The notes beneath the pieces are model-generated. The model saw only the letters and a program-made list of their open reading frames with translations, had not been told where the DNA came from and did no database searches. This document shows positions 1 through 6,188 of a stretch of 21,592 bases of DNA, piece by piece. The translations under genes and the position numbers were made by a program. Every line of letters starts with the position of its first letter. Position 1 is the first letter of the stretch. This DNA comes from Chersky-822 sp035553055 (lineage in GTDB: Bacteria; Actinomycetota; Actinomycetes; Streptosporangiales; Streptosporangiaceae), in the NCBI GenBank assembly GCA_035553055.1, contig DATNEK010000111.1, forward strand, positions 1-21,592, in the 5' to 3' direction.

Positions 1-77
1 TCGAACGAGAACGATCGAGCGCCGGAAGATAGCAGGTCTTTGATCGACGGCGCCAGCCGCGGCGCTAGTGTTGCCAT
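1..77 (-). CDS. metF: Methylenetetrahydrofolate reductase, N-terminus only (partial)
   Basis: This is the first 25 codons of a minus-strand gene that runs off the left edge of the window. The ATG lies at 77-75. The translation contains PSIKDLLSSG followed by ARSFSF, which resembles the N-terminus of actinobacterial 5,10-methylenetetrahydrofolate reductases, where the next residues are normally a Glu-Phe-Phe-Pro-Pro core. MetF reduces methylene-THF to 5-methyl-THF for methionine synthesis. The neighbour supports the call, because metF lies divergent from idsA2 (Rv2173) in Mycobacterium tuberculosis as far as I recall. Only about 25 residues are visible, so the call rests on a short match plus synteny. 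Confidence 0.62.
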   Translation of the reverse strand, partial: MATLAPRLAPSIKDLLSSGARSFSF

Positions 78-83
78 TTTTCT

Positions 84-89
84 AGGTTA
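84..89 (-). promoter_or_regulatory. -10 element of metF, leaderless spacing
   Basis: On the minus strand the hexamer TAACCT (TANNNT consensus) is followed by 6 nt (AGAAAA) and then the metF ATG. This spacing puts the transcription start at or next to the start codon. No Shine-Dalgarno sequence precedes the ATG. The -35 element is not obvious. Confidence 0.5.
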
Positions 90-131
90 GCCCGGCGCGG
101 TAGACGACGCTCTGGCACCACTGGGACGAGC

Positions 132-137
132 TAAGGT
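132..137 (+). promoter_or_regulatory. -10 element of the polyprenyl synthase gene, leaderless spacing
   Basis: TAAGGT is followed by 7 nt (CGGGTTC) and the ATG at 145. The spacing predicts transcription starting on the A of the start codon. No Shine-Dalgarno sequence is present, and no convincing -35 is seen. Confidence 0.5.
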
Positions 138-144
138 CGGGTTC

Positions 145-1212
145 ATGGCGAGCAGCCGAGGCGACCTGGGCAGGATAAGGGCGCAGGTCGGCAGCGCGCT
201 CGATGACTTTATCGGACGCCAGCGGGCAAACCTGACCGCGATCAGCGCAGAACTAGGCCCGTGCGCCGACGCGGTGACCGACTTGCTGGCTGGCGGCAAG
301 CGGCTGCGCGCTGCTTTCTGCTACTGGGGCTGGCGCGCCTGCGGCGGCGCCGACGAGCCTTCGATTTTCGCCGCGGCGGCCGCGCTCGAATTGCTGCACG
401 CGAGCGCGCTCGTGCACGACGACGTGATGGATGCCAGCGACACGCGCCGCGGCCAGCCATCTGTGCACAGGCGATTCGCTGCCTCGCACCGGGCGGCCGG
501 CTGGCAAGGATCGCCGCAGCGGTACGGCGCCGGCGCAGCCATCCTGGTCGGAGACCTGCTGCTGGCTTGGACCGACGAGATGCTGAGGACGAGCGGCCTG
601 ACCCCAGCCTCGGTCGGGCGCGGGCTCGCCGTGCTCGATGAGATGCGAACCGAGGTGTTCGCCGGCCAGTTCCTCGATCTCGTGGGGCAGGCGTCCGCTA
701 ATTCCGCCGCGGAGAGCGCGCTGCGCGTCGTCACCTACAAATCAGCCAAGTACACGGTAGAACGGCCGCTGCAACTCGGTGCCGCCCTGCACGCCGACGC
801 CGGAGCCGTCAGCGCCGCTTTCACCGGATACGGCCTGCCGCTCGGGATCGCGTTCCAGCTTCGCGACGACATACTCGGCGTGTTCGGCGACCCGGCGAGA
901 ACCGGCAAGCCGGTGACCGACGACTTGAGGGAGGGCAAGCGCACGGTGCTGCTGGCCATCGCGCGCGGGCGCGCTGACCACAGTCAAAGGCAGGTGCTCG
1001 ACCGCGGCGTCGGCAACCCAGACCTCACCGAGTCGGCGGCAGAACGCATCAGGGCCATCATCACGGGCACCGGAGCGCTAGCCGAATGCGAGCGGATGAT
1101 CAGCGTGAACGTGGACGAGGCACTCGCCGCCGTTGACGCCGCCCCGATAACCAGCGAATCGAAGTCAGCACTCGCCGACCTGGCGGTCGCGGCTACGAGC
1201 AGATCCGATTGA
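145..1212 (+). CDS. idsA: Polyprenyl diphosphate synthase (GGPP-synthase type)
   Basis: This 355-residue trans-isoprenyl diphosphate synthase condenses IPP with allylic diphosphates to make C15-C25 prenyl chains. Visible family motifs are GGKRLR (50-55), the first Asp-rich motif DDVMD with SDTRRG after it (92-102), GQ and KS motifs (174-175, 199-200), and the second Asp-rich motif in FQLRDDILG (237-245) followed by GKPVTDDLREGKRT. All catalytic Asp residues are present. The length is normal for actinobacterial IdsA/GGPP synthases. The start at 145 is favoured because a -10 hexamer sits 7 nt upstream, which suggests a leaderless mRNA. The product could feed carotenoids, menaquinone or polyprenyl carriers. 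Chain length cannot be assigned from sequence, so the symbol is by family. Synteny matches Rv2173 (idsA2) of M. tuberculosis. Confidence 0.9.
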   Translation: MASSRGDLGRIRAQVGSALDDFIGRQRANLTAISAELGPCADAVTDLLAGGKRLRAAFCYWGWRACGGADEPSIFAAAAALELLHASALVHDDVMDASDTRRGQPSVHRRFAASHRAAGWQGSPQRYGAGAAILVGDLLLAWTDEMLRTSGLTPASVGRGLAVLDEMRTEVFAGQFLDLVGQASANSAAESALRVVTYKSAKYTVERPLQLGAALHADAGAVSAAFTGYGLPLGIAFQLRDDILGVFGDPARTGKPVTDDLREGKRTVLLAIARGRADHSQRQVLDRGVGNPDLTESAAERIRAIITGTGALAECERMISVNVDEALAAVDAAPITSESKSALADLAVAATSRSD

Positions 1213-1256
1213 CCGGCTAGACCACGCAAAACCACAGAGCTTGAACGAAATGTCGC

Positions 1257-1931
1257 TCACTGACTGTCGAGCACGCGGGCTAGTCTTGCCGCGGCCGCTC
1301 CTGGGTCCTCGGCTTCGGTGATCGCGCGCACCACAACGACCCGGCGAGCACCCGCCTCGATCACGTCGCCGATCGTAGCTTCGTCGATGCCGCCGATCGC
1401 GAACCATGGCCTGGTCGCCGCCAGCCCGGCGACGTAGCTGATCAGGCCGAGCCCGGCCGCCGGGCGGCCAGGCTTGGTCGGAGTGGTCCATACCGGTCCG
1501 GCGCAGAAATAGTCAGCATGCGGATCGGCAGCGGCGGCGTCAGCCTGGGCGCTTGAGTGGGTGGACAGCCCGATGACCGTGCGGTCACCGACGACCTGCC
1601 TGGCGATCCGCGACCGCAGGTCAGCCTGGCCCAGGTGCAATACGTCAGCGCCCGCCGCGTAGGCGATGTCGGCTCGGTCATTGACGGCAAGCATGGCATC
1701 GTGCCGGTCACAGACGGCACGGAAGACCTCGAGCAGCCGCAACTCGTCTGCCGCCTCAAGGCCCTTTTGCCTGAGCTGCACGATGTCCACGCCCCCGCCG
1801 ACCACGCGGTCGAGGAAGCGGCTCAGGTCGCCTTGCCGCTCCCTGCCATCGGTACACAGGTAAAGCCGCGCCGAGGCGAGCCTGCCGCGCAAGTCCGCCC
1901 CGTCGCGTTCGCTCCCGCCGGAATCCGCCAC
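1257..1931 (-). CDS. thiE: Thiamine phosphate synthase
   Basis: ThiE (224 aa, GTG start) joins HMP-pyrophosphate with the thiazole phosphate to give thiamine phosphate in the cytosol. The TIM-barrel motifs are all visible: VQLRQK (51-56), NDRADIA (84-90), HLGQ (99-102), GLSTHS (121-126), TPTKPGR (150-156) and IGGI (179-182). It lies convergent with the prenyl synthase (44-nt gap) and 76 nt downstream of the Rv2175c-like gene. It is on the strand opposite to thiO-thiS-thiG and no riboswitch precedes it. A CAAGAT hexamer 6 nt before the GTG could give a leaderless transcript, but this is weak. The C-terminus (RVVVVRAITEAEDPGAAAARL) is typical of the family. Confidence 0.95.
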   Translation of the reverse strand: MADSGGSERDGADLRGRLASARLYLCTDGRERQGDLSRFLDRVVGGGVDIVQLRQKGLEAADELRLLEVFRAVCDRHDAMLAVNDRADIAYAAGADVLHLGQADLRSRIARQVVGDRTVIGLSTHSSAQADAAAADPHADYFCAGPVWTTPTKPGRPAAGLGLISYVAGLAATRPWFAIGGIDEATIGDVIEAGARRVVVVRAITEAEDPGAAAARLARVLDSQ

Positions 1932-2007
1932 CCAGTCATCTTGCCATTAGCGCGCGCGACATCGCGGCGGGGCGCTCCCTATGAGCCGATCCGGAGGCGA
2001 GCGAAGA

Positions 2008-2376
2008 TCAGAAGGCCAGCGCCTGCGCCCGCCGGTTGACTTCGCTGCAGCGGTGCGCGGCGATCGCCTCGATCGGGCGGCCGGGTAGCGAGTCGTCCGT
2101 GGTGAACAACCAGCGCATCGCCTCGGCGTCGGTAAAGCCGCAGTCAAAGAGCAATGTCAGCGTGCCGTGCAGGCCGCGCACGACCTGGCCGCCCTCGATG
2201 AAGGCGGCAGGCACGCCGAATGAGCCGTCTGGCCGCTGCACTCCGAGCAGCCTGCGGTCTCGTACTAGCTGCTTGATCCGGCTTACCGGCAAGGACAACC
2301 GCTCGGCGACCTCGGGGATGGTAAGCCATTCGCCGACGCTAGCGTCGACAGGGGGGTCGATCTGTGCCACGTCCAA
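2008..2376 (-). CDS. Rv2175c-family winged-helix DNA-binding protein
   Basis: This 122-residue protein resembles M. tuberculosis Rv2175c, a DNA-binding protein that is phosphorylated by the kinase PknL. Shared features are an N-terminal helix-turn-helix (WLTIPEVAERLSLPVSRIKQL, about residues 16-36), the GQVVRGLHGTLTLL stretch, EAMRWLFT with D and SLPGRP after it, and the C-terminal RRAQALAF. The N-terminus is shorter than in the mycobacterial protein and I see no counterpart of its N-terminal phospho-Thr region. The start is TTG at 2376 with GGGG 7 nt upstream; GTG at 2370 is an alternative. A PASTA kinase of the PknL type lies 3.8 kb away in the window, separated by thiamine genes. Its role here as a target of that kinase is inference. 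Confidence 0.85.
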   Translation of the reverse strand: MDVAQIDPPVDASVGEWLTIPEVAERLSLPVSRIKQLVRDRRLLGVQRPDGSFGVPAAFIEGGQVVRGLHGTLTLLFDCGFTDAEAMRWLFTTDDSLPGRPIEAIAAHRCSEVNRRAQALAF

Positions 2377-2459
2377 ATCTTTTCCCCAGGATGACCAGCA
2401 GCCAAACCACAGAAAGACACCAGTTCACGCGCACTGCCGACCGATGACCGCAACCACAG

Positions 2460-3638
2460 CTAAGACAGCGCCGCCGAGCGGAGCTGGACGGCCGGGTCGG
2501 CCAGCTTGTCCGGATCGACCGGCGTGGCCGACTCGATCAGGCGCCGACCCTGCATCAGGTCCTTGGGCCGGTCGACCGTGAGCACGGCAATGAGCCGCTC
2601 GCCCATCAGCCAGCAGACCGTCCACCAGGGTTCGGTCACATCACGGCGCCAGACCAGCCGGTCGGCGCCGGCGTGATGCCCCGCGTACTGCATCATCCGG
2701 CCGAATTGCTCGGACCAGAAGTACGGCACGGGGTCGTAGTTCTCGGCACCGCCGAGCAGATTCGCCGCCAGCACGGCCGGTGCCCGCAATGCCCCGTCCC
2801 AATGCTCGGTCCGCATCCTGCGGTTGAATCTGCCTGACCAGAACGCCGCGCAGTCGCCGACCGCGTAGACGCCAGGCAGTGAGGAGCGGAGCCGCTCGTC
2901 GACGACGACGCCGTTGTCCAGCGCTATGCCGCAGGATCCGAGCCAGCCGACATCAGGCCTGACACCGACGGCCGTCACGATCTCGTCGGCAGCCAGCCAG
3001 CCGCCGCCTGCCAGGCTGAGCCCGCCATCTTGTACCGACTCGACCGGGCAGTCGAGCATGAGCTTGACGCCCGCTTGTTCGTACCACCCGATGGTCGCCG
3101 CGCCGACGTCGGCGCCGATCGCCGAGGAAAGCGGGGCGGCAGCAGCCTCGACGACGCTGACCTGGCATCCGTGGCCGGCCGCGGCGGTGGCCAGCTCGGC
3201 ACCGATCCATCCGGCGCCCACGATGGCCAGCCTGCGCTCCGGCAGGAGCACCTCACGCAGCGCGAGAGCGTCGTCGATTGACCGCAGGAACCGCTGCTTG
3301 CCAGGCCCTGGCAACCCGATCGGCCGCGCCCCGGTCGCGATGACCAGCTTGTCGAAGCCGTACTCAGCCTCGGTGGTACGCACGCTGCCTGCCGTCAGAT
3401 GCTCAGCACGCTCGGCAAGCCTGATCCGCGCGCCGAGTGAGTCAAGATTGGTGCGCAGCGTGGTGTCGTCAACCGCACCGATCATGAGCTGCTTGGAAAG
3501 CGGTGGCCGGTCGTACGGCGGCCTTGGCTCGGCACCGATCAGCGTGAGCGATCCTTCGTAGCCGCCTGACCGCAACTCTTCGGCCGTGCGCAGGCCTGCT
3601 AGCCCGGCCCCGACGACCACGATCTCCTCAGCGACCAC
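2460..3638 (-). CDS. FAD/NAD(P)-dependent ferredoxin reductase-like oxidoreductase
   Basis: This is a 392-residue class-I pyridine nucleotide-disulfide-fold flavoprotein that resembles rhodocoxin, putidaredoxin and terpredoxin reductases, which move electrons from NAD(P)H to a [2Fe-2S] ferredoxin. It shows an N-terminal FAD Rossmann motif VVVGAGLAGL (7-16), a PPYDRPPLSK segment, an NAD(P) Rossmann motif IVGAGWIGAELA, and the FAD-binding YAVGDCA with a conserved EHWDGA region after it. There is no CxxC redox pair, which fits ferredoxin reductases. The frame is open to 3662 (ATG), but GTG at 3638 is favoured because TATGGT lies 6 nt before it and nothing conserved lies upstream. No ferredoxin or P450 gene is nearby, so the partner is unknown. 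It is divergent from the thiamine operon. Confidence 0.85.
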   Translation of the reverse strand: MVAEEIVVVGAGLAGLRTAEELRSGGYEGSLTLIGAEPRPPYDRPPLSKQLMIGAVDDTTLRTNLDSLGARIRLAERAEHLTAGSVRTTEAEYGFDKLVIATGARPIGLPGPGKQRFLRSIDDALALREVLLPERRLAIVGAGWIGAELATAAAGHGCQVSVVEAAAAPLSSAIGADVGAATIGWYEQAGVKLMLDCPVESVQDGGLSLAGGGWLAADEIVTAVGVRPDVGWLGSCGIALDNGVVVDERLRSSLPGVYAVGDCAAFWSGRFNRRMRTEHWDGALRAPAVLAANLLGGAENYDPVPYFWSEQFGRMMQYAGHHAGADRLVWRRDVTEPWWTVCWLMGERLIAVLTVDRPKDLMQGRRLIESATPVDPDKLADPAVQLRSAALS

Positions 3639-3644
3639 CAGGTG

Positions 3645-3650
3645 ACCATA
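3645..3650 (-). promoter_or_regulatory. -10 element of the ferredoxin reductase-like gene
   Basis: The minus-strand hexamer TATGGT is followed by 6 nt (CACCTG) and then GTG at 3638. This fits a leaderless mRNA and is the main reason to prefer the GTG over the upstream ATG at 3662. Confidence 0.42.
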
Positions 3651-3744
3651 CCTTTCACCCATCGGGATCGCACGTGAACATCAGGTCGCCAGTCAGCCAC
3701 GCGACGGCGGCCGGCGGTGGCGTCCGATCGGTCGCTTATCCCGC

Positions 3745-3750
3745 TAAGCT
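3745..3750 (+). promoter_or_regulatory. -10 element of the thiO-thiS-thiG operon
   Basis: TAAGCT fits TANNNT and would place the transcription start near 3757-3758, just before the first paired base of the riboswitch (3760). The same nine bases, GCTAAGCTA, occur at the aroF leader promoter (9055-9063). The -35 region is not recognisable. Confidence 0.45.
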
Positions 3751-3759
3751 AGTGGTTTA

Positions 3760-3853
3760 CGCGCGGGAGTCCGGTGCCGACCGGGCTGAGAGGGCGGCTA
3801 CTGAGCCGCCGACCGCAGAACCTGATCCGGGTCATGCCGGCGAAGGGAGCGCG
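3760..3853 (+). promoter_or_regulatory. TPP riboswitch (THI element) controlling thiO
   Basis: The conserved THI-box sequences are present in order: CTGAGA at 3786-3791, GAACCTGATC at 3818-3827, then a CCGG-GTCAT-GCCGG arm and GCGAAGGGA at 3840-3848. The pairings fit the known fold. P1 is 3760-3764 with 3849-3853 (CGCGC/GCGCG). P2 joins 3770-3774 to 3781-3785. The variable P3 arm is GGCGGCT-ACTG-AGCCGCC. The Shine-Dalgarno of thiO (GAAGGGAG, 3842-3849) is inside the aptamer's 3' strand, so TPP binding would hide it and block translation. No terminator hairpin is seen between the aptamer and the start codon. Confidence 0.95.
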
Positions 3854-3856
3854 AAA

Positions 3857-5086
3857 GTGAACGACCCGCACGCCGGTAGCCATCACAGTGTCGGAAATAA
3901 CGGGGCCGGCAACCAGGGGGGCGATGACGTCACGGCGGACGTGCTGATCATTGGCGGCGGTGTTATCGGCCTTGCCATTGGCTGGCGAGCGGCTCAGCGC
4001 GGGATGAGGGTCGCGGTCGCCGACCCTGATCCTGGCCGTGGCGCGTCGCACGCCGCGGCCGGCATGCTGACGCCGGTCGCCGAGGCCGCCTACGCCGAAC
4101 GCGAGCTGTTCGAGCTTGGCCGGATGTCGCTGGCCCGCTATCCCGGCTTCGCCGCTGAGCTGGCCGAGCAGACCGGGCTCGTGGTGGGGTTCAGGCAAGC
4201 AGGTACTCTGCTCGTCGGCTACGACGCCGACGACATGGCCGCGATCGACGAGCACGCCATTCTGCGCGAGTCATTCGGAGTACAGAGCCAGCGGCTGTCG
4301 GGCCGCGAATGCCGCAAAGCCGAGCCGCTGCTCGGTCCGTCCATCAGCGGCGGGCTGCTGGTGGACGACGACGCATCAGTTGACCCGCGCCGGCTGACCG
4401 ACGCCCTGCTCGCCGCCGCGCAGAAAGCGGGCGCCGTACACCTGCCCGAGCGCGCCGTCAGGCTGCTGACCCGCGGTGACCGCGCGACGGGCGCTGAGCT
4501 TGCCGACGGCCGCGCGGTCAGCGCTGCCCAGGTGGTACTCAGCGCTGGCTGGGCGTCGACCTCATTGGCCGGGCTGCCTTCCGCCGTCAAGCCGCCGCTG
4601 CGTCCGGTGAAGGGCCAGATCGTTCGGCTCCGACCGACCCAGGCGACGCTCGCCGCTGGCTTGGCCCCGTCGCTTATCGGCAGGACGGTGCGCGGGCTCA
4701 CCCAGGGCAGCTCGGTCTACCTGGTGCCAAGGGACAGCGGAGAGCTAGTGATCGGTGCCACCCAGGAGGAAATGGGCCCGGACACCACGGTCACCGCCGG
4801 CGGCGTCTGGCAGTTGCTGCGCGACGCGCGCGCGATCGTGCCAGGCGTCATCGAGCTTGAATTCGCAGAGGTAGTAGCTGGGCTGCGGCCAGGCACGCCG
4901 GACAACGCGCCGGTGCTCGGCCCATCCGACTTGCCCGGACTTGTGCTCGCTACTGGTCATTTCCGCAGCGGCGTGCTACTCGCACCGATCACCGCTGATC
5001 TGATCACCGAGCTGCTGGTGACCGGCACAAGCCCGGCCGCCGCCACGCCATTCTTGCCGCAGCGCTTCGCCCGCCTAGGAACGTGA
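3857..5086 (+). CDS. thiO: Glycine oxidase ThiO
   Basis: ThiO is an FAD-dependent oxidase that turns glycine into the dehydroglycine used for thiazole synthesis with ThiS and ThiG. The protein is 409 aa from GTG 3857. After about 25 low-complexity residues comes the FAD motif VLIIGGGVIGLAIGWRAA (29-46), then ASHAAAGMLTPV typical of the family, RPVKGQIVRL, VYLVPRDSGELVIGAT and the C-terminal GLRPGTPDNAPVLGP and ATGHFRSGVLLAP motifs. The frame is open from 3674, but starting there would translate the riboswitch. GTG 3857 lies 7 nt after GAAGGGAG and just beyond the P1 helix, so it is the real start. The stop is 3 nt before thiS. Confidence 0.93.
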   Translation: MNDPHAGSHHSVGNNGAGNQGGDDVTADVLIIGGGVIGLAIGWRAAQRGMRVAVADPDPGRGASHAAAGMLTPVAEAAYAERELFELGRMSLARYPGFAAELAEQTGLVVGFRQAGTLLVGYDADDMAAIDEHAILRESFGVQSQRLSGRECRKAEPLLGPSISGGLLVDDDASVDPRRLTDALLAAAQKAGAVHLPERAVRLLTRGDRATGAELADGRAVSAAQVVLSAGWASTSLAGLPSAVKPPLRPVKGQIVRLRPTQATLAAGLAPSLIGRTVRGLTQGSSVYLVPRDSGELVIGATQEEMGPDTTVTAGGVWQLLRDARAIVPGVIELEFAEVVAGLRPGTPDNAPVLGPSDLPGLVLATGHFRSGVLLAPITADLITELLVTGTSPAAATPFLPQRFARLGT

Positions 5087-5089
5087 ACC

Positions 5090-5293
5090 GTGATGGAAAT
5101 AGTGATCAACGGCAACCCGCATGAGGTGCCTGACGCGACCTCGCTCGACCGGGTAGTTGAGCTGATATCGACGTCAGCCACCGGGATCGCCGTCGCGGTC
5201 AATGGCGACGTCGTGAGCAGGATCTCCTGGCCGCGAGTCAAGCTCGCGCACGGAGACCAGATCGAGGTGCTCACCGCGGTACAAGGAGGCTGA
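5090..5293 (+). CDS. thiS: Sulfur carrier protein ThiS
   Basis: ThiS (67 aa) is a ubiquitin-fold carrier whose C-terminal Gly-Gly is adenylated and turned into a thiocarboxylate that donates sulfur to ThiG. The protein ends in VLTAVQGG, giving the required di-glycine tail, and has the typical start (IVINGNPHEV) and the VAVNGDVVSR strand in the middle. GTG 5090 and ATG 5093 are adjacent in frame, and either may be used. It is 3 nt downstream of thiO and 1 nt upstream of thiG, so all three are one operon under the TPP riboswitch. No thiF adenylyltransferase is in the window. Confidence 0.95.
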   Translation: MMEIVINGNPHEVPDATSLDRVVELISTSATGIAVAVNGDVVSRISWPRVKLAHGDQIEVLTAVQGG

Positions 5294-5294
5294 C

Positions 5295-6071
5295 ATGGCT
5301 GAGCCGCTGGCCGACGACCCGCTGCTGCTGGCCGGAGAAAAGTTCGGTTCCCGGTTGATCATGGGAACGGGCGGCACTCCGAGCCTCGACGTGCTCGGCC
5401 GGGCGCTCGCCGCATCCGGCACCGAGCTGACGACCGTCGCCATGCGCCGGGTCGACCCCGCCGCGCCAGGCTCGGTGCTCGACGTGCTCGCTGCCCGCGG
5501 CATCAAGGTACTGCCGAACACGGCGGGCTGCTTTACCGCCGCCGAGGCGGTGCGGACGGCGCGGCTCGCCGCCGAAGCGCTCGGCACGAACTGGGTCAAG
5601 CTCGAGGTGATCGCCGATGAGGTGACGCTGCTGCCCGACCCGGTCGAACTGCTCGACGCGGCCGAGCAGCTTGTCGCGCTCGGCTTCACGGTGCTGCCTT
5701 ACACCAACGACGACCCGGTGCTTGCCAAGCGCCTGGAGCAGGCCGGATGCGCGGCGGTCATGCCGCTGGGCGCGCCGATCGGGTCTGGGCTCGGCATCAG
5801 GAATGCGCACAACATCGAGCTGATGGTGCAGACAGCTTCGGTGCCGGTGATACTGGACGCCGGCATCGGCACGGCCAGCGACGCGGCGCTCGCGATGGAG
5901 CTTGGCTGCTCGGCTGTGCTGCTCGCGACGGCGGTGACAAGGGCGCGCGACCCCGAGTTGATGGCCGCGGCAATGCGGTCAGCGGTCATCGCTGGCCGCC
6001 TGGCCTACCGAGCCGGCCGGATACCTCGCCGCCGCTACGCCACCCCTTCGTCGCCGCCGGTCGGCACCTAA
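5295..6071 (+). CDS. thiG: Thiazole synthase ThiG
   Basis: ThiG (258 aa) builds the thiazole phosphate from 1-deoxyxylulose 5-phosphate, dehydroglycine and ThiS thiocarboxylate. The Schiff-base lysine is K102 in WVKLEV, and the phosphate-binding MPLGAPIGSGLGI (156-168) and VILDAGIGTASDAALAMELG are intact. The Shine-Dalgarno AAGGAGG (5283-5289) is 5 nt before the ATG and lies inside the end of thiS, indicating tight coupling. The last 20 residues are Arg/Pro rich and not conserved. It is the last gene of the riboswitch operon. Confidence 0.96.
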   Translation: MAEPLADDPLLLAGEKFGSRLIMGTGGTPSLDVLGRALAASGTELTTVAMRRVDPAAPGSVLDVLAARGIKVLPNTAGCFTAAEAVRTARLAAEALGTNWVKLEVIADEVTLLPDPVELLDAAEQLVALGFTVLPYTNDDPVLAKRLEQAGCAAVMPLGAPIGSGLGIRNAHNIELMVQTASVPVILDAGIGTASDAALAMELGCSAVLLATAVTRARDPELMAAAMRSAVIAGRLAYRAGRIPRRRYATPSSPPVGT

Positions 6072-6175
6072 ACTCTCCAGATCCGCTCCAACGGCCGGGG
6101 AGTCGAGCGTCGTCCCGTGGGCTGGCACCGCTGATTCGCCGATCAGTAACCGGTTCACGCAGCGGGGCCTACCTC

Positions 6176-6181
6176 TACACT
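6176..6181 (+). promoter_or_regulatory. -10 element of the pknL-like kinase, leaderless spacing
   Basis: TACACT is followed by 7 nt and the ATG at 6189. A possible -35, GTTCAC, lies at 6153-6158 with a 17-nt spacer. The 117-nt gap after thiG shows no clear terminator. Confidence 0.5.
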
Positions 6182-6188
6182 ATTGCCG

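Noticed and set aside
2914..3561. Plus-strand frame of 215 codons opposite the flavoprotein gene
   Set aside because: It is a low-complexity Ser/Pro/Ala translation with no motif. It is a shadow of the minus-strand gene.
3674..3856. In-frame N-terminal extension of ThiO from ATG 3674
   Set aside because: It would translate across the promoter and the TPP riboswitch. The conserved FAD motif and a proper ribosome site support GTG 3857.
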